Counted from the stretch's first letter, positions 21,473-30,830 are shown. The stretch is DNA of 64,000 nucleotides from Xiheicaenibacterium sp046351325 (GCA_046351325.1 JAXLYR010000001.1:124001-188000); one strand, 5' to 3'. A program made the numbers and translations. Notes: a model not told the origin generated them from the sequence alone.

Positions 21473-22237
21473 CTACTCCGCCGCAGAGTCCACCGGGGTC
21501 GCATAGGCGGCCTCGAGCGCGAGCGTCTGAGGGAAGAGATAGTCGTTCTCGAGGATCATGTGCTGACGCAGGTCCGCGATGAGATCCTCGAGCCCGACGT
21601 AGAGCGCAGCGTGGGCGGCGCAGGCGTCAGCCGGGAGCCCGAAGGGCTTGCTCTGGTGAGGATCGCGCGCTGCCTCTTCGATGGCGATGAGGAGCGCGCT
21701 CGTGCGGTCGTGCTCCGCGACCATTACGGCGACTGGATTGCGCGCGGAGCCGAAGACTGGACGCGGGATCGACACGCCTGCAGCGAGCGCCTGCAGATAG
21801 GGAAATAGGACGCGCTCCTCCTTGTTCATGTGCGGAATGATCTCGGCCGCCAATTGGTGGACGAGCTCGCGCACCGTGGAGAGCTCGGGGTGTCCGTGGC
21901 CACAGACCGTCGCGGCTTTGTCAGCGATGGGGAGTAGCTGCTGAATCACGTCCTTGGTGAAGACGTGATGCGTGTCTTCGATGTAGCGGCTGAGGGCGCC
22001 TAGGCCTCGCGGGATCTGGCCCTTCGCCCCACCGCGCACCCGGACGGACGTCGCGGCCTCACTGAGCGCGCCGAGGACGGCGCCGACTGGGACTCGAGCG
22101 ATCTGGCAGGCCTCGACGAGGCTCTTACGGCCGACTCGGGTGAAGTCGATCTTGAACCGCTCGAAGACCCCGAGCGCACGATAGTCCGCTCGGATGAAAT
22201 CCGAGACGGGGCTGTGCGGGTTCAGAGTGGTTGCCAT
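21473..22237 (-). CDS. ric: RIC/YtfE-type iron-sulfur cluster repair di-iron protein
   Basis: The 254-residue protein has an N-terminal ScdA/DUF542-like segment (residues 1-50) and a C-terminal hemerythrin-like four-helix domain. The latter has ligands in HHVFTKDV, PHMNKEERVLFPY, AEHDRTS and HMILENDYLFP. RIC proteins repair nitrosative and oxidative damage to Fe-S clusters. In ScdA homologues the N-terminal segment contains a CC or C-rich motif (DFCCGG-like). Here that position reads IDFTRVGRKSL with no Cys. ATG 22237 was chosen; an upstream in-frame start would add 23 residues without family match. Confidence 0.88.
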   Translation of the reverse strand: MATTLNPHSPVSDFIRADYRALGVFERFKIDFTRVGRKSLVEACQIARVPVGAVLGALSEAATSVRVRGGAKGQIPRGLGALSRYIEDTHHVFTKDVIQQLLPIADKAATVCGHGHPELSTVRELVHQLAAEIIPHMNKEERVLFPYLQALAAGVSIPRPVFGSARNPVAVMVAEHDRTSALLIAIEEAARDPHQSKPFGLPADACAAHAALYVGLEDLIADLRQHMILENDYLFPQTLALEAAYATPVDSAAE

Positions 22238-22378
22238 GCGGCCGATACCGCATCTTTTGTTCCAACGCGGGACACCAGCGGCGCCGCTGAAACCTACTGA
22301 AATCACCGTGGCGCCAACCTCGGGCGCTTCGAATCCGTTGCGTGAGAACGCAATGGCTGCGCCTCTCGCGCGCGCAGC

Positions 22379-24931
22379 TCAGGTGTCTTCGGGGCTAGCG
22401 GGCTCGGGGCCTGTCGGCCCGAGCACGGTGCGCCGCAGGTCGGCGATGGAGCTCGCTGTGCTCCGCCCTTCGTCGATCCATCGCGACGCGAGATCGAGCG
22501 TGCGCGCGTGCTCCGGGACGTTGTCGAGGAAGCTACGCCGCCAGGCCGTGTCGTCGATGCGCGCCGCCCGATCGAGCAGGCGCTGCCGAGCCTTGGCGAT
22601 CGCCGTGCGGGCCTCGGTGTCGCGACCGAGCGCGCCGAGCGAGGTCATGTGCACGAGACGAATGAGGGCCTCACCCTCCTCGACGCCGCCGAGCTTGTCG
22701 CTGAGCGCGAGCGCTTGCTCGGCGACTGGCAGCGCGTCCGCAGCGCGACCTTGCATGAGCAGCACACCTCCGAGCGCGGCCTGCGCGATGGCGAGGAGCG
22801 GGGGTGTATCGGCGGCGGCCTCGCGGGCGAGCTCCGCCGCGGCCTCGGCCTCACCGAGCTCCTGGCGCATCGCACGGATGAGCGACATGTACACGAGGCC
22901 GACGCTCTCGAAGCGCTTGTTGCCTTGCTCGACGCAGAGCTCGAGGGCCTCGGCCTCGACGGCGACGGCCTCGTCGAGCTTGCCCAGCCGGCCGAGCACG
23001 AGCCCGAGGTTGACCTTCGCGCCGGCGACGAGGCTCAGCTGCATCGGCTCGGCGACGTCGAGGACCTCGCGCAGGAGTCGCTCCGCGCGAGCATAGGCGC
23101 CGAGCTGCATGCACGCGTTCGCGACGTTGTGGCGCTGGAGGCACTCGTTGCGGACGTCCTGCTCGAGCGTGAAATGCTCGAGCGCGGCCTCGATGTGCCG
23201 TAGGTAGCTGCTCGCGTCGCCGCCGTGGATCGCGAGCTCGGCGCGATAGACCTCGATCCACGCGCGCACGAGCGGCTCGTAGCGTCGCCCGCGAGCGCGC
23301 TTGATGACCTCGTCGGCGCGCGAGCGTTCCCCGGCGCGAAGGAGCGCGACCGCGAGCCGCGACGCCGCGATGGCCCGCCCCGAGGCCGTGGGGTCGTGCG
23401 CCGCGCGATCGCGCGCGGCGTCCTCCGCGGAGGTCCGCTCGCAGAGCTCCGTGGCGAGCTCGAGCAGAGCCTCGCGGCGGCCGAGCGTGCCGCAGGCCGT
23501 CGCCGCGTGACCGAGCGCGACGAACCACCCCGTGGTCGAAGGCTCGAAGTACCTCATGGCCGCGCGAGCCGAGCGATCACACTCGACGAAATGGCCGAGC
23601 CAGAGGTGCGCGACCGCTTGCACGAGGTGCATGTGCGCGCGGCTCTTCGGGTGCGGAGATTGATCGAGGACCTCGGCGGCCAGCGTGATCGCGTGGTCGA
23701 GCGCGTTGACCTCCAGCGCTTGCTTCGCGGCGAGCTCGCTCGACTCCTCGGTCGCCACGGCGGCGGCGGCCTCGAGCTCGTCGGTCGCGACCGACTCGAG
23801 CGGCGGGCGCGCGGCCTCGCCGGAGGCGGGCGTCAGCTCGAAGGCGTCGCTCTCTTGGCTCTCGACGTCGTCGAGGTCGATCCAATGCTCGGGCTCGTCC
23901 TCGGGCCGCGGCTTGTCGCCGGCGAAATGGAGCGGCGTATCCGCGAGCCGATGGTTGCGGCTCAAACCATCTTCGCGCCGCTCGTGTGCGTCGCGAATCA
24001 GGGTCCCCATCGACGAAGCGCCGAGCGTGGAGCGCAGGTTCGCGAGGGCGACGCGGAGCTCGTTCATCGTCGGCCAGCGCTTGCTCGCGTTGGGCTCGAG
24101 CGCGCGCAGGCAAATCGACACGAGGGCCTCGGGGACGAGGTTGCCGTAGAGGCGCAGGTCGGCCGGGTCGTGTCGCAAGATGTTCACGTAGGTCGCGGCC
24201 TCGGACGGGGCCTCGAACGGCGATCGCCCGGTGAGCATCTCGACGAGCACGACGCCGATCGCCCAGACGTCCGCGCGACCGTCGATCGACTCGTCGCCTC
24301 GCACCTGCTCCGGCGCCATGTACGCGGGCGTCCCGAGCTGCACGCCCATCAGCGTGGCGTGCCCGCGCTGCCGCTTCTTCGGCACCTTGGCGATGCCGAA
24401 GTCGATGAGCTTCGGCACGATGCCGGCGTCGGACTCTTCGAGGATGACGTTCTCGGGCTTCACGTCGCGGTGGACGATGCCGCGGTGGTGCGCGGCCGCG
24501 AGCGCGCTCGTGAGGGGCAGCACCAGATCGACGACGTCGGCCGCGGGGATGGGCACGTTGCGCGAGATGAAATCTCGCAAGCTCTCGCCCTCGAGCAATT
24601 CTTGAACGATGTAATACGATCCGCCGCGGCGGCGCCCCATCTCGTGCACGGTCACGATGTTGGGGTGGCGCACGGACGCGGTCGCTTGGGCCTCGCGGAG
24701 GAAGCGACGCACGACGTCCGGGTGATTGGCGTGGCGCTGGTGAAGGAGCTTGATCGCGACGCGGCGGTCTACGAGCTGGTCCCGCGCTTCGTAGACGACG
24801 CCGGTGCCGCCGCCCCCGATTCGGCGGACGAGCGTGAACTTGCGCGCGACGATGTGGCCGGGGAGGTAGCTGCTCTTGGAGTCATCGTCGGCGACCCCGG
24901 GCGACGGCTTTGCGGCTGTAGCTTCTTCCAT
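22379..24931 (-). CDS. Ser/Thr protein kinase with TPR-like C-terminus
   Basis: The 850-residue protein has a full kinase domain at about 30-300: G-loop GGGGTGVVYEA, K61, HRD 154-156, DFG 177-179 and GTPAYMAPEQ. An acidic linker about 340-430 separates it from a long helical TPR-like region (about 440-840) rich in paired Ala/Glu/Arg helices. This fits a soluble signalling scaffold. ATG 24931 is preferred. A TTG at 24985 is in frame and would add 18 residues; neither has a strong ribosome-binding site. The end of the C-terminus carries repeated ARTLDLASRW-type helices like those of the 4.4-kb kinase. Confidence 0.9.
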   Translation of the reverse strand: MEEATAAKPSPGVADDDSKSSYLPGHIVARKFTLVRRIGGGGTGVVYEARDQLVDRRVAIKLLHQRHANHPDVVRRFLREAQATASVRHPNIVTVHEMGRRRGGSYYIVQELLEGESLRDFISRNVPIPAADVVDLVLPLTSALAAAHHRGIVHRDVKPENVILEESDAGIVPKLIDFGIAKVPKKRQRGHATLMGVQLGTPAYMAPEQVRGDESIDGRADVWAIGVVLVEMLTGRSPFEAPSEAATYVNILRHDPADLRLYGNLVPEALVSICLRALEPNASKRWPTMNELRVALANLRSTLGASSMGTLIRDAHERREDGLSRNHRLADTPLHFAGDKPRPEDEPEHWIDLDDVESQESDAFELTPASGEAARPPLESVATDELEAAAAVATEESSELAAKQALEVNALDHAITLAAEVLDQSPHPKSRAHMHLVQAVAHLWLGHFVECDRSARAAMRYFEPSTTGWFVALGHAATACGTLGRREALLELATELCERTSAEDAARDRAAHDPTASGRAIAASRLAVALLRAGERSRADEVIKRARGRRYEPLVRAWIEVYRAELAIHGGDASSYLRHIEAALEHFTLEQDVRNECLQRHNVANACMQLGAYARAERLLREVLDVAEPMQLSLVAGAKVNLGLVLGRLGKLDEAVAVEAEALELCVEQGNKRFESVGLVYMSLIRAMRQELGEAEAAAELAREAAADTPPLLAIAQAALGGVLLMQGRAADALPVAEQALALSDKLGGVEEGEALIRLVHMTSLGALGRDTEARTAIAKARQRLLDRAARIDDTAWRRSFLDNVPEHARTLDLASRWIDEGRSTASSIADLRRTVLGPTGPEPASPEDT

Positions 24932-25005
24932 CGCGGTTCGCTCGCTGACGTGGCTCGTGACCGACGAGGGTAGGTCACCGCCCAAACGGGGGGAAGCGCG
25001 GGCGA

Positions 25006-27215
25006 CTACTTCGAGGTCGCGACGTGAAGACCGGCCCAGTCCTCGCCAGGTGGCGAGTCCCTCAGCCGGGCGCAGCGATCGTAGAGGTTCGCGCTCGCCG
25101 GATCACACGCCGCGAGCGGCTTCAGCACGTCGAGCGCGGCGGAGAACTTCCGCTCGAGGTAGAGCTCGAACGCGGCCTCGTATCGTCGGAGCTCTGCGGC
25201 GTTCGGGACGTCGTCATCGATCGCTCCGACGAGCTCGTAGACGTCGATGCCCTGGGTTTTTCCTTTAACGGCGACCCTGTCGAGCCGGCGGAACACGAAC
25301 GCGTCCTTCGCCGCGAGGTAGACGACCTCGCTGACGATCGCGACGACACCGTATTGCTTGCAGAGCGGCTCGAGCCGAGCGGCGAGGTTCACCCCGTCCC
25401 CGAGAGCCGTGTAGCTGAGTCTGCTCGGCGCTCCGAAATGCCCGACCATGACGCTCGCCGTGTGGACACCGAAGCGCGTGACGAGCGGCGGCAGCCCCGC
25501 CCAAGCCTGCGACTCGAAGAGCTCGCGCGCGCGCCGCCGCGCGAGGACGACCGCTGCACAGGCGCGCCTCGCGTGCTCCGGGACTGGCTGAGGCGCGTTC
25601 CAAAACGCCATCACCGCGTCGCCTATGTATTTGTCGATGGTGCCTCGCTCGTGTTCGACGGCCTCGGCCATGACCTGGAGGTAGAGGCCGAGCTTCTTCG
25701 CGAGCTCCTCGGGCGAGAGCTTCTCCGCGAGCGAGGTGAAACCCTCGATATCCGTGAACATGAGGGTGACCTCGGCGAGCTCTCCACCGAGCTCCGGCTC
25801 TCGGTTCGAGGCGTAGAGCTGCCGCACCAAGTCGACGGGGAGATACTTGCCCATCGCGCGCACGACGGTCTTCGCGCGCTCGAGTCCGAAGATGACGTCG
25901 TCGATATCGGCGAGCCGACTCCGCTCCGAGGACGCGCTGAATCGAACCCGCGCATGCGCGTCGTCTGGCGCACGACGCGGCCGAGATCGCGACGAAGGAC
26001 GACGAGGATGAGCACGCCGAGGCCCAAGACGAGCGCGAAGGTGACGGCGAACGTCGTCACGAAGGCCGCTTGGAAGCGCTCGAGCTCGGCCGTGTAGTGC
26101 GACCTCGGCACGAGCACGGCGACCATCCATCCATCGGTTCCGCCGCGCCCGAGATCGAGCGGCTCGATCGTCGCGAGCCAAGGCGTACCTGCGACCGAGA
26201 GCTCCGCCGCCTTTTGCCGCGATTGGGGATCTGCGTCGGATGCGCGTGCGAGCGGACTCGAGAAGAAGCTCGTCACCTCGGGCGGCGGCGCCGCGGGGTG
26301 GATGAAGAGCTCGTCTTCGAACTCCTCGATCGTGTCGCTCGGATCGACGCGCGCGACGAGCCGCGCGCCGTCGCTCGCAGGAGCGAGGAGCAGAACGCGA
26401 CCGATGCCCGGTCGATCGGCGTCGGCCGACGTGGACGAGACGATGGAGTCGAGCTCGGTCGTGAGCATCGCGACGCGGAGCACGCCGAGGAAGACGCCCT
26501 CCGCGGTGACGACGGCGCGCTGCACACTGAGGACCACGCGATGACCGTTCGGATCGGACTCGGAGAAGTGCAGGCCGCTCCAGAGCGTCACGCCGACGCG
26601 ATCCCGTCGAGCGAGGACGACGAAGGTCGGGTGGTTCGTGGGATCGTCGCCAGCCCCGACGTCCCGCAGCGGGGCCGTCGAGAAACGACCTGCGCGATCG
26701 TGCTCGCGCGAGAGCACGCGGAACGATCCACCCGCCCCGACCGCGCGCAAGACGCGGGTCGAGACGTGGCCCTCGGCGTCGCGAAGGAGCGAGATCTGCC
26801 AAGCGCCGGGCTTGGGCTCCGCGAAGCCGCGATCGTCGTAGCGCTCGAGGTTCGCTCGCGTGAACGTGACCTCCTCGAGCAGCTCGTCGTCCGCGAGGCG
26901 GCCGAAGAGAGCTGCCTCGACGTCGGCGGGATCGTCCGCGACGATCGCGCCGGCCATCAACGAGCGATCGACGCCGTCGAGCACGCCTCGGGCGCGCTCG
27001 AGCTCCGCTTGGACGCGGCCTCGCACCCGAGCCGCGGCCCTCGCTTGCTGTTGCCACGCGGCCTGGACCATCCGGTCGCGCGACGCGCGGATGAAGAGCA
27101 CGAACCCGAGGGCAGCGACGCTGATCGCCAGCGTCACGAGCAGCGCAAACGCTCGACCGAGAGGGATCGCTCGCCGGCGCGCCGCTCCTTCGGGCGCTGA
27201 CAACTCAGTCCGCAC
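25006..27215 (-). pseudogene. Membrane class III adenylate/guanylate cyclase with apparent 1-nt frameshift
   Basis: The N-terminal frame (27215 to about 25942) has a TM helix at about 20-42, a ~330-residue extracytoplasmic sensor with dCache-like features, and a second TM near 385-405. It then reads TTRMRGFDSARPRSG and loses coherence. In the next frame the protein continues as FSASSERSRLADIDD and runs through a complete cyclase domain. That domain has VTLMFTDIEGFTS and YIGDAVMAFWNAP with both metal aspartates, and NLAARLEPL. Adding one T in GATTC at 25940-25942 (minus strand) restores GFDFSASSERS. Either the gene is broken, it uses frameshifting, or the assembly has an error. The start GTG is 3 nt from the upstream lipoprotein stop. 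Confidence 0.85.
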
Positions 27216-27218
27216 AGA

Positions 27219-28229
27219 TCAGGGACAGTTCGAGTCCTTGGGAGCTTCGTCCGAGTCGTCCGCGCAGTCGAGGATGCCGTCACACTCCCACGAGGCCGGG
27301 ATGCACTCGCCGCTCCCGCAGGTGAACTCGGTCGCGCTGCACGTGCCGCCCCCGCAGTTCGCGTTCACGGGTGCTTCGTCCGAGTCGTCCGCGCAGTCGA
27401 GGATGCCATCGCACTCCCACGACGCGGTGATGCACTCGCCGCTCCCGCAGGTGAACTCGGTCGCGCTGCACGTGCCGCCGCCGCAGTTCGCGTCGATCGG
27501 CGCCTCATCCGAGCTGTCCTGGCAGTCGGCGAAGTTGTCGCACTCCCACGAGGCGCTGATGCACTCGCCGCTCCCGCACACGAAGTCGCCCGGGTTGCAG
27601 CCACCGCCGCCGCAGTTCGGGTTTACGGGGGCCTCGTCGGAGCTGTCCGCGCAGTCGGCGACGTCGTCGCACTCCCACGATGCAGTGATGCACTCGCCGG
27701 ATTGGCAGGCGAACTCGAAGACCGGATCGCAGTTGCCACCGCCGCCGCAGCTCGTGTTGAGAGGAGCTTCGTCGGAGCCGTCCGCGCAATCCGCGTTGCC
27801 ATCACACGCCGAACCTGCCGGTGCGCACGAGCCGTCGTTGCACTCGAACTGAGACCCAGTGCAGCCACCGCCCCCGCAGGAGAGGTTCACCGGGGCCTCG
27901 TCGGAGCCGTCCGAACAATCGGCCGCGCCGTCGCACTCGAGCAACGTGGAAATGCACTCGCCGCTGCCACAGAGATAGTTGACGCACTCGGAGCCACCGC
28001 CGCCCTGGCCGACGTTGCCGCCGTCACTCGAGCCGCCATTCGAGCTATTGCCCCCCGCGCTGTCGCCCCCCGAGTTCGAGCCGTCGCCGCCGGAAGCCCC
28101 CTGGCCAGCAGCGCCGTTCTCGTCGGCTTTGTAGTCGCCGACCGCGCAAGCCGAGACAAGGAATCCAAGCCCGAGCGCAAACACAGAAGCCTGACCGCAC
28201 CCTCGCCAAACAAGCCTCGTAAACTGCAT
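27219..28229 (-). CDS. Lipoprotein with six LDL-receptor class A repeats
   Basis: The 336-residue protein has a type II signal with lipobox LVSAC (Cys28) and a Gly/Ser-rich tether to about residue 80. Six tandem repeats of about 42 residues follow to the end. Each has six cysteines and the calcium-binding signature WECDG..DC.D.SDE, the diagnostic pattern of LDL receptor class A modules, with APVN.NCGGG spacers. The last two repeats are almost identical at DNA level, suggesting recent duplication. Class A modules bind ligands through Ca2+-organised acidic loops. It sits directly upstream of the receptor cyclase gene, so the two are probably one operon. Confidence 0.92.
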   Translation of the reverse strand: MQFTRLVWRGCGQASVFALGLGFLVSACAVGDYKADENGAAGQGASGGDGSNSGGDSAGGNSSNGGSSDGGNVGQGGGGSECVNYLCGSGECISTLLECDGAADCSDGSDEAPVNLSCGGGGCTGSQFECNDGSCAPAGSACDGNADCADGSDEAPLNTSCGGGGNCDPVFEFACQSGECITASWECDDVADCADSSDEAPVNPNCGGGGCNPGDFVCGSGECISASWECDNFADCQDSSDEAPIDANCGGGTCSATEFTCGSGECITASWECDGILDCADDSDEAPVNANCGGGTCSATEFTCGSGECIPASWECDGILDCADDSDEAPKDSNCP

Positions 28230-28317
28230 GGTTCGCCGTATACGAGGCCCTCGAGGCGATCAAGGCGCGCCGGCGACATGCAGGATTGCGTCGCCGTTGC
28301 GGTACGCTGCGCGCTCG

Positions 28318-29622
28318 ATGCGTCGCGTCTTGCCTGTCCTCACGACCGCGTCCGAAATGGAGCGGGCCGCTCTGCGAGGGGCCTCAGAGCGAAGCACCGT
28401 GCTCGAGCCTCCGCGGGAGAGCGACGCGGCTTATCGCCCTATCTACGCTGTTTGGGAGATCACGCTCCGCTGCGATCTCGCCTGCGCGCACTGCGGCTCT
28501 CGTGCGGGGAAATCCAGACCCGACGAGCTCACGACCGAGGAGGCGCTCGACCTGGTCGATCAGCTCGCTGGGCTCGGCATACGCGAGGTCAGCCTGATTG
28601 GGGGAGAGGCCTATCTGCGACCCGATTGGCTCGACATCGCGCGACGCGTGAAGGAGCGCGGGATGCTCTGCGGGGTCGTGACCGGTGGGCGCGGGCTCAC
28701 GCTCGAGCGCGCGCGCGCGGCGAAGGACGCGGGGGTGGACGGCGTCTCGGTTTCCATCGACGGACTCGAGGCGAGTCACGACGCTCTCCGCGGCGTTCAA
28801 GGCAGCTTCGAGCAGGCGCTCGCGGCGCTCGAGCATTTGGCAACAGTCGATCTCTCGCGGGCGGTGAACACCCAAATCAACCGGGTCAACAGCAGCGAGG
28901 TCGAGGCCGTCTTCGACCTCGTCTCGGCGCGAGGGATCTATGCCTGGCAGGTCCAGTTCACGGTCGCGATGGGGCGCGCGGCCGACAACCCGGCAATCCT
29001 CCTCGAGCCCTACGACCTATTGGAGTTGATGCCGCGACTCGCCGAGCTCGAGCGTCGCGCGCGCGAACTCGGGATCAAGCTCTGGCCTGGAAACAACGTC
29101 GGGTACTTCGGCCCATTCGAGTCCGTATTCCGAAGAAACAACGAGGGCTCGTATCACGAGCCCTGCACTGCGGGACGCAGCACGCTCGGGCTCGAGGCCA
29201 ACGGCGACATCAAGGGATGTCCGTCCTTGCCGACTCGGGGTTACGCGGGCGGCAATATCCGCGACGCCTCGCTGAAGGACATATGGGAGCGCTCCGCCGC
29301 TCTGCGATTTGCCAGGGATCGTGACGCAAGCGAGCTCTGGGGGCGCTGCGCGAGCTGCTATTACAAAGACGAGTGCCTGGCGGGTTGTTCGTGGACCGCC
29401 CATGTCCTCTTCGGCAAAAGAGGCAATAACCCCTTTTGCCATCATCGCGCCCTCGAGCTCCTCCTCGAGGGCAAGCGCGAGCGCCTCGTCAGGGTTCATC
29501 CGCCCCCCGGCGCGCCATTCGACTATGGGCAATTCGAACTCGTCGAGGAGGACTGGCCGGCGGATGAGCTCTCGGCCGTTCGAGAGCTCGTCAGACGCAC
29601 TTCACCCGGCGCCATCGATTGA
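28318..29622 (+). CDS. Radical SAM/SPASM peptide-maturase-like protein
   Basis: The 434-residue enzyme has the [4Fe-4S] motif in LRCDLACAHCGS (Cys52, Cys56, Cys59) and the SAM-binding IGGEAYLRPD region. A C-terminal SPASM domain has Cys283, Cys301 and then Cys344, Cys347, Cys353 and Cys357 in CASCYYKDECLAGC. SPASM enzymes usually modify ribosomally made peptides or proteins. No precursor lies in the same direction, but a small ORF is convergent at its 3' end. ATG 28318 (MRRVLPVL) is used. It is divergent from the LDL-A lipoprotein gene with an 88-bp shared upstream region. Confidence 0.9.
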   Translation: MRRVLPVLTTASEMERAALRGASERSTVLEPPRESDAAYRPIYAVWEITLRCDLACAHCGSRAGKSRPDELTTEEALDLVDQLAGLGIREVSLIGGEAYLRPDWLDIARRVKERGMLCGVVTGGRGLTLERARAAKDAGVDGVSVSIDGLEASHDALRGVQGSFEQALAALEHLATVDLSRAVNTQINRVNSSEVEAVFDLVSARGIYAWQVQFTVAMGRAADNPAILLEPYDLLELMPRLAELERRARELGIKLWPGNNVGYFGPFESVFRRNNEGSYHEPCTAGRSTLGLEANGDIKGCPSLPTRGYAGGNIRDASLKDIWERSAALRFARDRDASELWGRCASCYYKDECLAGCSWTAHVLFGKRGNNPFCHHRALELLLEGKRERLVRVHPPPGAPFDYGQFELVEEDWPADELSAVRELVRRTSPGAID

Positions 29623-29751
29623 CATGTAACGGGGGCGGCATCGCACCTGGTCGTCAATCAAACCACCCAATTTGAGGGTGGACTCGATTAAGTCCTTCCC
29701 CGCTTCGTCTAGAGCCTGGACAATCGTTTCACCCCGCGTGAGCTCGGTCAC
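29602..29751 (-). CDS. Small 49-residue ORF with perfect RBS; candidate maturase substrate
   Basis: GTG 29751 is preceded by AAGTAAGGAGG with 7 nt spacing, a perfect match to the anti-Shine-Dalgarno. The peptide begins MTELTRGETIVQALDEAGKD and continues with LIESTLKLGGLIDD, a predicted amphipathic helix region. It ends VRCRPRYMSIDGAG with a single Cys. It overlaps the 3' end of the SPASM gene by 21 bp on the opposite strand. The leader-like helix plus short polar tail with Cys, Tyr and Gly is compatible with a RiPP precursor, but no known precursor family was recognised and the opposite orientation is unusual. The gene call is stronger than the function. Confidence 0.6.
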   Translation of the reverse strand: MTELTRGETIVQALDEAGKDLIESTLKLGGLIDDQVRCRPRYMSIDGAG

Positions 29752-29814
29752 TCTCGCGCCTCCTTACTTTCCCTTTTCGTGACCTTCCGATAAAGGCTCT
29801 TGTCTCGACGACGC

Positions 29815-29941
29815 GCTCGCTGCGATCACCGCAGCGAGCTGGGGAGAGTTCACGATCGCGTGAATTTTCTGGGCGTTGGTGCCCCCAACGCGGACGCAAC
29901 TCGAGACTCGTTCCAATGAGATTCGATGATTCCGTCGAATC
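29815..29941. promoter_or_regulatory. Three inverted repeats upstream of the HEAT-like gene
   Basis: A perfect 10-bp stem (29815-29824 with 29830-29839, loop ATCAC) is followed by TTCACG-ATCG-CGTGAA (29849-29864) and GATTCGA...TCGAATC (29920-29926 with 29935-29941). None is followed by a T tract, so they look more like operators or mRNA structure than terminators. The region is locally AT-richer and could serve both the small peptide gene and the gene at 29969. Confidence 0.4.
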
Positions 29942-29968
29942 TAAAACGAGACCCGAAGAGGAAGTGCC

Positions 29969-30820
29969 ATGACGCTCGACACCCAGACAGCATCGCCCCG
30001 TTTGGCTTGGTCGCGCGCTGGCGTGCGGCTCCTGAGGGGCCTCTTGCTCGGCTGTGTGCTGACGAGCCTCGTCCCTGCATCGACCACGCTCGCAGACGAC
30101 GCCTCCGTCCGGAAAGAGCTCGCGACGGCTGGCGACTTCCGTGTCCGAGTGACGGCCGCGCTCGCTCTCGGCAAGTCCAAAGACAAAGCCAACACGCCGG
30201 CGCTCGTCGCGGCGCTCAAAGACGACAACGCCGCCGTGCGCTCCGCCGCGGCCTCGGGGCTCGCGGCCCTGCTCGATGTCTCGGCGCTGTCAGCGCTCGA
30301 GCGTGCGCGCGACGCTGAGCGCGACACGAACGCCAAGCAAGCGATGGAGAAGGCAGTCTCCACCCTCAAGGCCGCGAAGCAGACGAAGTGGGTCGTGTCG
30401 CTCGGCAAGATCGAGAACAAGAGCGGCGACGCCAAAGCCGGTAAGGTTTTTCAGAGCGCGCTCAAGTCGAAGCTCGCGGCGATCCCCGGGATCGAGGTCG
30501 TCAGCACCGAGGAAGAAGCCGTCAAGCGCGCGAAGGATCGGAACCTGCCGACCATCGCCTTCGACGGCAAGCTCGTCCAGGTCTCGCAGTCGAAGTCGGG
30601 CAAAGACCTCGCGGTGTCCGCCCAGGTCGAGGTCTTGATCCGCAAGATCCCCGAGCAAGCGCTGAAGGCCACAGTCAAGGGGAAAGCCCAAGCTGTCATC
30701 GATCAGAAGGCCGTGAAGGGCGACGCCGAGCTCGCCTCGCTCCAGGCCGACGCAGTGACCGCCGCGGTGGATAGCGCCCTCAAGGGTGCACCCACCGCGA
30801 TCGAAGCTGCTGCGAAATAG
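29969..30820 (+). CDS. Exported HEAT-repeat-like protein
   Basis: The 283-residue protein has a signal peptide (VRLLRGLLLGCVLTSLVPAS... cleaved near TTLA-DD). A HEAT-like pair of helices follows (RVRVTAALALGKSK and NTPALVAALKDDNAAVRSAAA). The second half has WVVSLGKIENKSGD, VSQSKSGKDLAVSAQVEV and a helical end, and resembles a compact domain found in other exported myxobacterial proteins. No catalytic motif is seen. ATG 29969 has a GAGGAAG ribosome-binding site. The stop lies in an 11-bp tandem repeat. Confidence 0.8.
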   Translation: MTLDTQTASPRLAWSRAGVRLLRGLLLGCVLTSLVPASTTLADDASVRKELATAGDFRVRVTAALALGKSKDKANTPALVAALKDDNAAVRSAAASGLAALLDVSALSALERARDAERDTNAKQAMEKAVSTLKAAKQTKWVVSLGKIENKSGDAKAGKVFQSALKSKLAAIPGIEVVSTEEEAVKRAKDRNLPTIAFDGKLVQVSQSKSGKDLAVSAQVEVLIRKIPEQALKATVKGKAQAVIDQKAVKGDAELASLQADAVTAAVDSALKGAPTAIEAAAK

Positions 30821-30830
30821 CTGCGAAATA
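30809..30830. repeat. 11-bp tandem duplication over a stop codon
   Basis: GCTGCGAAATA is present twice in tandem (30809-30819 and 30820-30830). The stop TAG (30818-30820) of the HEAT-like gene lies across the junction. A partial third unit (GCG) follows. Confidence 0.85.

Noticed and set aside
22320..22345. TTCGAATCC resembling a tRNA T-loop
   Set aside because: No GG before it, no acceptor or anticodon stem, and it lies in a promoter space. Not a tRNA.
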